A stretch of 64,000 nt of DNA from Roseateles sp. (GTDB lineage: Bacteria; Pseudomonadota; Gammaproteobacteria; Burkholderiales; Burkholderiaceae_C), in the NCBI GenBank assembly GCA_015657635.1, contig JACDQM010000030.1, forward strand, positions 1-64,000, written 5' to 3'. Positions 62,829 through 64,000 of the stretch are shown here, piece after piece. The position numbers and the translations under genes were made by a program. Under the pieces are notes generated by a model. That model made no database searches, was not told the origin of the DNA, and saw only the letters and a program-made list of their open reading frames with translations. Position 1 is the stretch's first letter; each line of letters starts with the position of its first letter.

Positions 62829-63569
62829 ATGCTTCGACACCTCCGCATGATCCGAGTCCGCCTTTGGGCCTCCCTGTTTTCCCTGATGACTGCTGCACTG
62901 GCGCCCACGCAGGCCGCGGCTGCGCCGGCAGGCGAGGGCACCGTGTTTCTGCCGAGCCGCGCGCAGTTCGAGCAGCTGTTCCCCGAGCGCATCGCTTTCT
63001 ACACCTACGAAGGCTTTGTGGACGCGGTGCGCCAGACGCCGGGCTTTGCCTCGCGCGGGAGCGAGCAGCAAAAGCGCCAGGAGATGGCCGCCTTTCTGGG
63101 CCAGATCGCGCATGAGTCTGACCAGCTGCGCGCCCAGCGCGAGTACCGCCGCGAGAACTGGGACCACTACTGCCGCCGTGACGATGGCATCGGCTGTGCC
63201 TCCGGTCAGCAGTACTACGGCCGCGGCCCCATCCAGCTGAGCTGGAACTACCAGTACAAGGCGGCCGGCGACCACCTGGGACTGAATCTCTGGGCCGATC
63301 CCGACCGCGTGGCGCGCGATTCCAAGGTGGCATGGCAGACCGCGCTTTGGTACTGGATGACGCAGCCGGGCGAGTCCACGCAGACCTCGCATGCGGCCTT
63401 GTACGCCGGCGCCGGCTTTGGTGCCACCACCCGTGCGATCAACGGCCCGCTGGAATGCGACAAGCCCACCGACCCTGAGGCGCTGCGCAAGAACAAGCGC
63501 CGCGCCCAGTTTTATGAACACGCCAGTGAGCTGTTTGGCGTGCCCCTCTTGCACCCGTTGCGGTGCTGA
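62829..63569 (+). CDS. GH19 chitinase, secreted
   Basis: A 246-residue exported enzyme that cleaves chitin by inversion. The signal peptide ends near LAPTQAAAAPA. Catalytic acid and base lie in AAFLGQIAHESDQLRAQREY (GQIAHESD, Glu) and the neighbouring Glu; QQYYGRGPIQLSWNYQY is the GH19 hallmark. Compared with plant GH19 it is small, as in bacterial and phage types; a phage-lysin-like lysozyme role is a less likely alternative. ATG 62847 (MIRVRLW) is an alternative start. Faces the TonB receptor 29 bp downstream in the same direction. Confidence 0.88.
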   Translation: MLRHLRMIRVRLWASLFSLMTAALAPTQAAAAPAGEGTVFLPSRAQFEQLFPERIAFYTYEGFVDAVRQTPGFASRGSEQQKRQEMAAFLGQIAHESDQLRAQREYRRENWDHYCRRDDGIGCASGQQYYGRGPIQLSWNYQYKAAGDHLGLNLWADPDRVARDSKVAWQTALWYWMTQPGESTQTSHAALYAGAGFGATTRAINGPLECDKPTDPEALRKNKRRAQFYEHASELFGVPLLHPLRC

Positions 63570-63598
63570 ACCTGAAAATAGAAGCCGGAGACAAGACC

Positions 63599-64000
63599 AT
63601 GAGAGACAAGAAGGTGATGACCCCCGTTCGCTCGGCCATCGCGGCCGCAGCCTTGCTGGCCCTGGGCCTGCCCACGCAGGCGCAGCAGGCGCCGGCGCCC
63701 AAGGACAGCAAGGACGCAGCGAAGCTCGATTCCGTTGTCGTGACCGGCATTCGCGCCAGCCTGCAAAAGGCGCTGGATACCAAGCGGGATGCCAACTCCA
63801 TCGTCGACGCGATCACGGCCGAGGACATCGGCAAGCTGCCGGCCACCAATGTGGCCGAGGCGATCAACACCATTCCCGGCGTGACGATCGACAAGGCCTT
63901 CGGCCAGGGCGAGCGGGTGTCCATCCTCGGCACCGATCCGGCGCTCAACCGCACGCTGCTGAACGGCCAGGCCATCGCGTCGGCTGACTGGTTCATCGCC
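63599..64000 (+). CDS. TonB-dependent receptor, 5' part (cut by window edge)
   Basis: The first 134 residues of an outer-membrane receptor. A signal peptide (MRDKKVMTPVRSAIAAAALL through PTQAQ) is followed by a TonB box (DSVVVTGIRASLQKALDTKR) and the start of the plug domain (AITAEDIGKLPATNVAEAIN, IPGVTID, and NGQAIASADWF). The TonB box and the ASLQKALDTKR segment are common in receptors for polysaccharide oligomers. GGAG lies 9 bases before the ATG. Next to a chitinase, uptake of chito-oligosaccharides is likely. The barrel lies beyond the window. Confidence 0.9.
   Translation, partial: MRDKKVMTPVRSAIAAAALLALGLPTQAQQAPAPKDSKDAAKLDSVVVTGIRASLQKALDTKRDANSIVDAITAEDIGKLPATNVAEAINTIPGVTIDKAFGQGERVSILGTDPALNRTLLNGQAIASADWFIA

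Overview
The window is high-GC DNA (roughly two thirds G+C by eye) with tightly packed, often 4-bp-overlapping genes. The gene set points to a betaproteobacterium of the order Burkholderiales, most like the Roseateles/Rubrivivax/Pelomonas group. Pointers are a polyhydroxyalkanoate-system protein, a wax-ester synthase, a long-form IF-1, a fused indolepyruvate ferredoxin oxidoreductase, a GH19 chitinase and a TonB-dependent receptor. Genus is an inference; there is no rRNA, tRNA, CRISPR array or replication origin in the window.

Layout. 1-5.1 kb: acyl-CoA dehydrogenase tail, a DauA-like D-amino-acid dehydrogenase, a lipoprotein hydrolase, a frameshifted CbiM-like permease and a DsbA-fold isomerase. 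5.1-8.3 kb: a two-gene signalling unit (membrane GAF sensor plus a double, degenerate GGDEF protein). 8.5-17 kb: a PhoX phosphatase behind a near-consensus Pho box, an ABC exporter pair, a DUF5694 protein and a DUF1501/DUF1800 exported pair. 17-30.7 kb: housekeeping and metabolism, including fused IorAB with a divergent Lrp regulator, pirin/LysR, GluQ, a double-domain FKBP, IF-1, MtfA and an MFS carrier, with a 164-bp MITE-like element after 26957. 30.9-35.3 kb: an operon of a secreted SGNH hydrolase, a small membrane protein and an enlarged apolipoprotein N-acyltransferase-like protein. 35.3-43.7 kb: GST, DUF2817, M20 amidohydrolase, molybdopterin oxidoreductase, a predicted aminopeptidase and a lipid-storage cluster (PHA-system protein, acyl-CoA-binding protein, WS/DGAT). 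44-47 kb: a PstS-like binding protein coupled to a GGDEF/EAL protein.

47-57 kb is a catabolic island. A GH20 hexosaminidase and a complete sugar ABC importer lie on the minus strand; RidA, a D-serine dehydratase-like enzyme and an N-acyl-D-amino-acid deacylase follow. Together they suggest use of chitin- or peptidoglycan-derived amino sugars and D-amino acids. Farther right, a GH19 chitinase and the start of a TonB-dependent receptor repeat the chitin theme, next to a two-component system.

The most unusual region is 57.8-60.6 kb: an integron platform without its integrase. A LexA-type box inside a candidate minus-strand promoter is followed by an attI site whose repeat spacing matches class 1 attI. 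Then come three cassettes separated by two complete attC sites, each with the expected single extrahelical base. The array ends in a truncated attC, and an IS110-family transposase remnant follows. One cassette encodes a protein with a textbook HEPN ribonuclease motif (RNxxxH).

Five otherwise intact genes carry single-base frameshifts, eight events in all. That many in conserved genes looks more like residual sequencing or assembly error than decay, and the affected entries say so.
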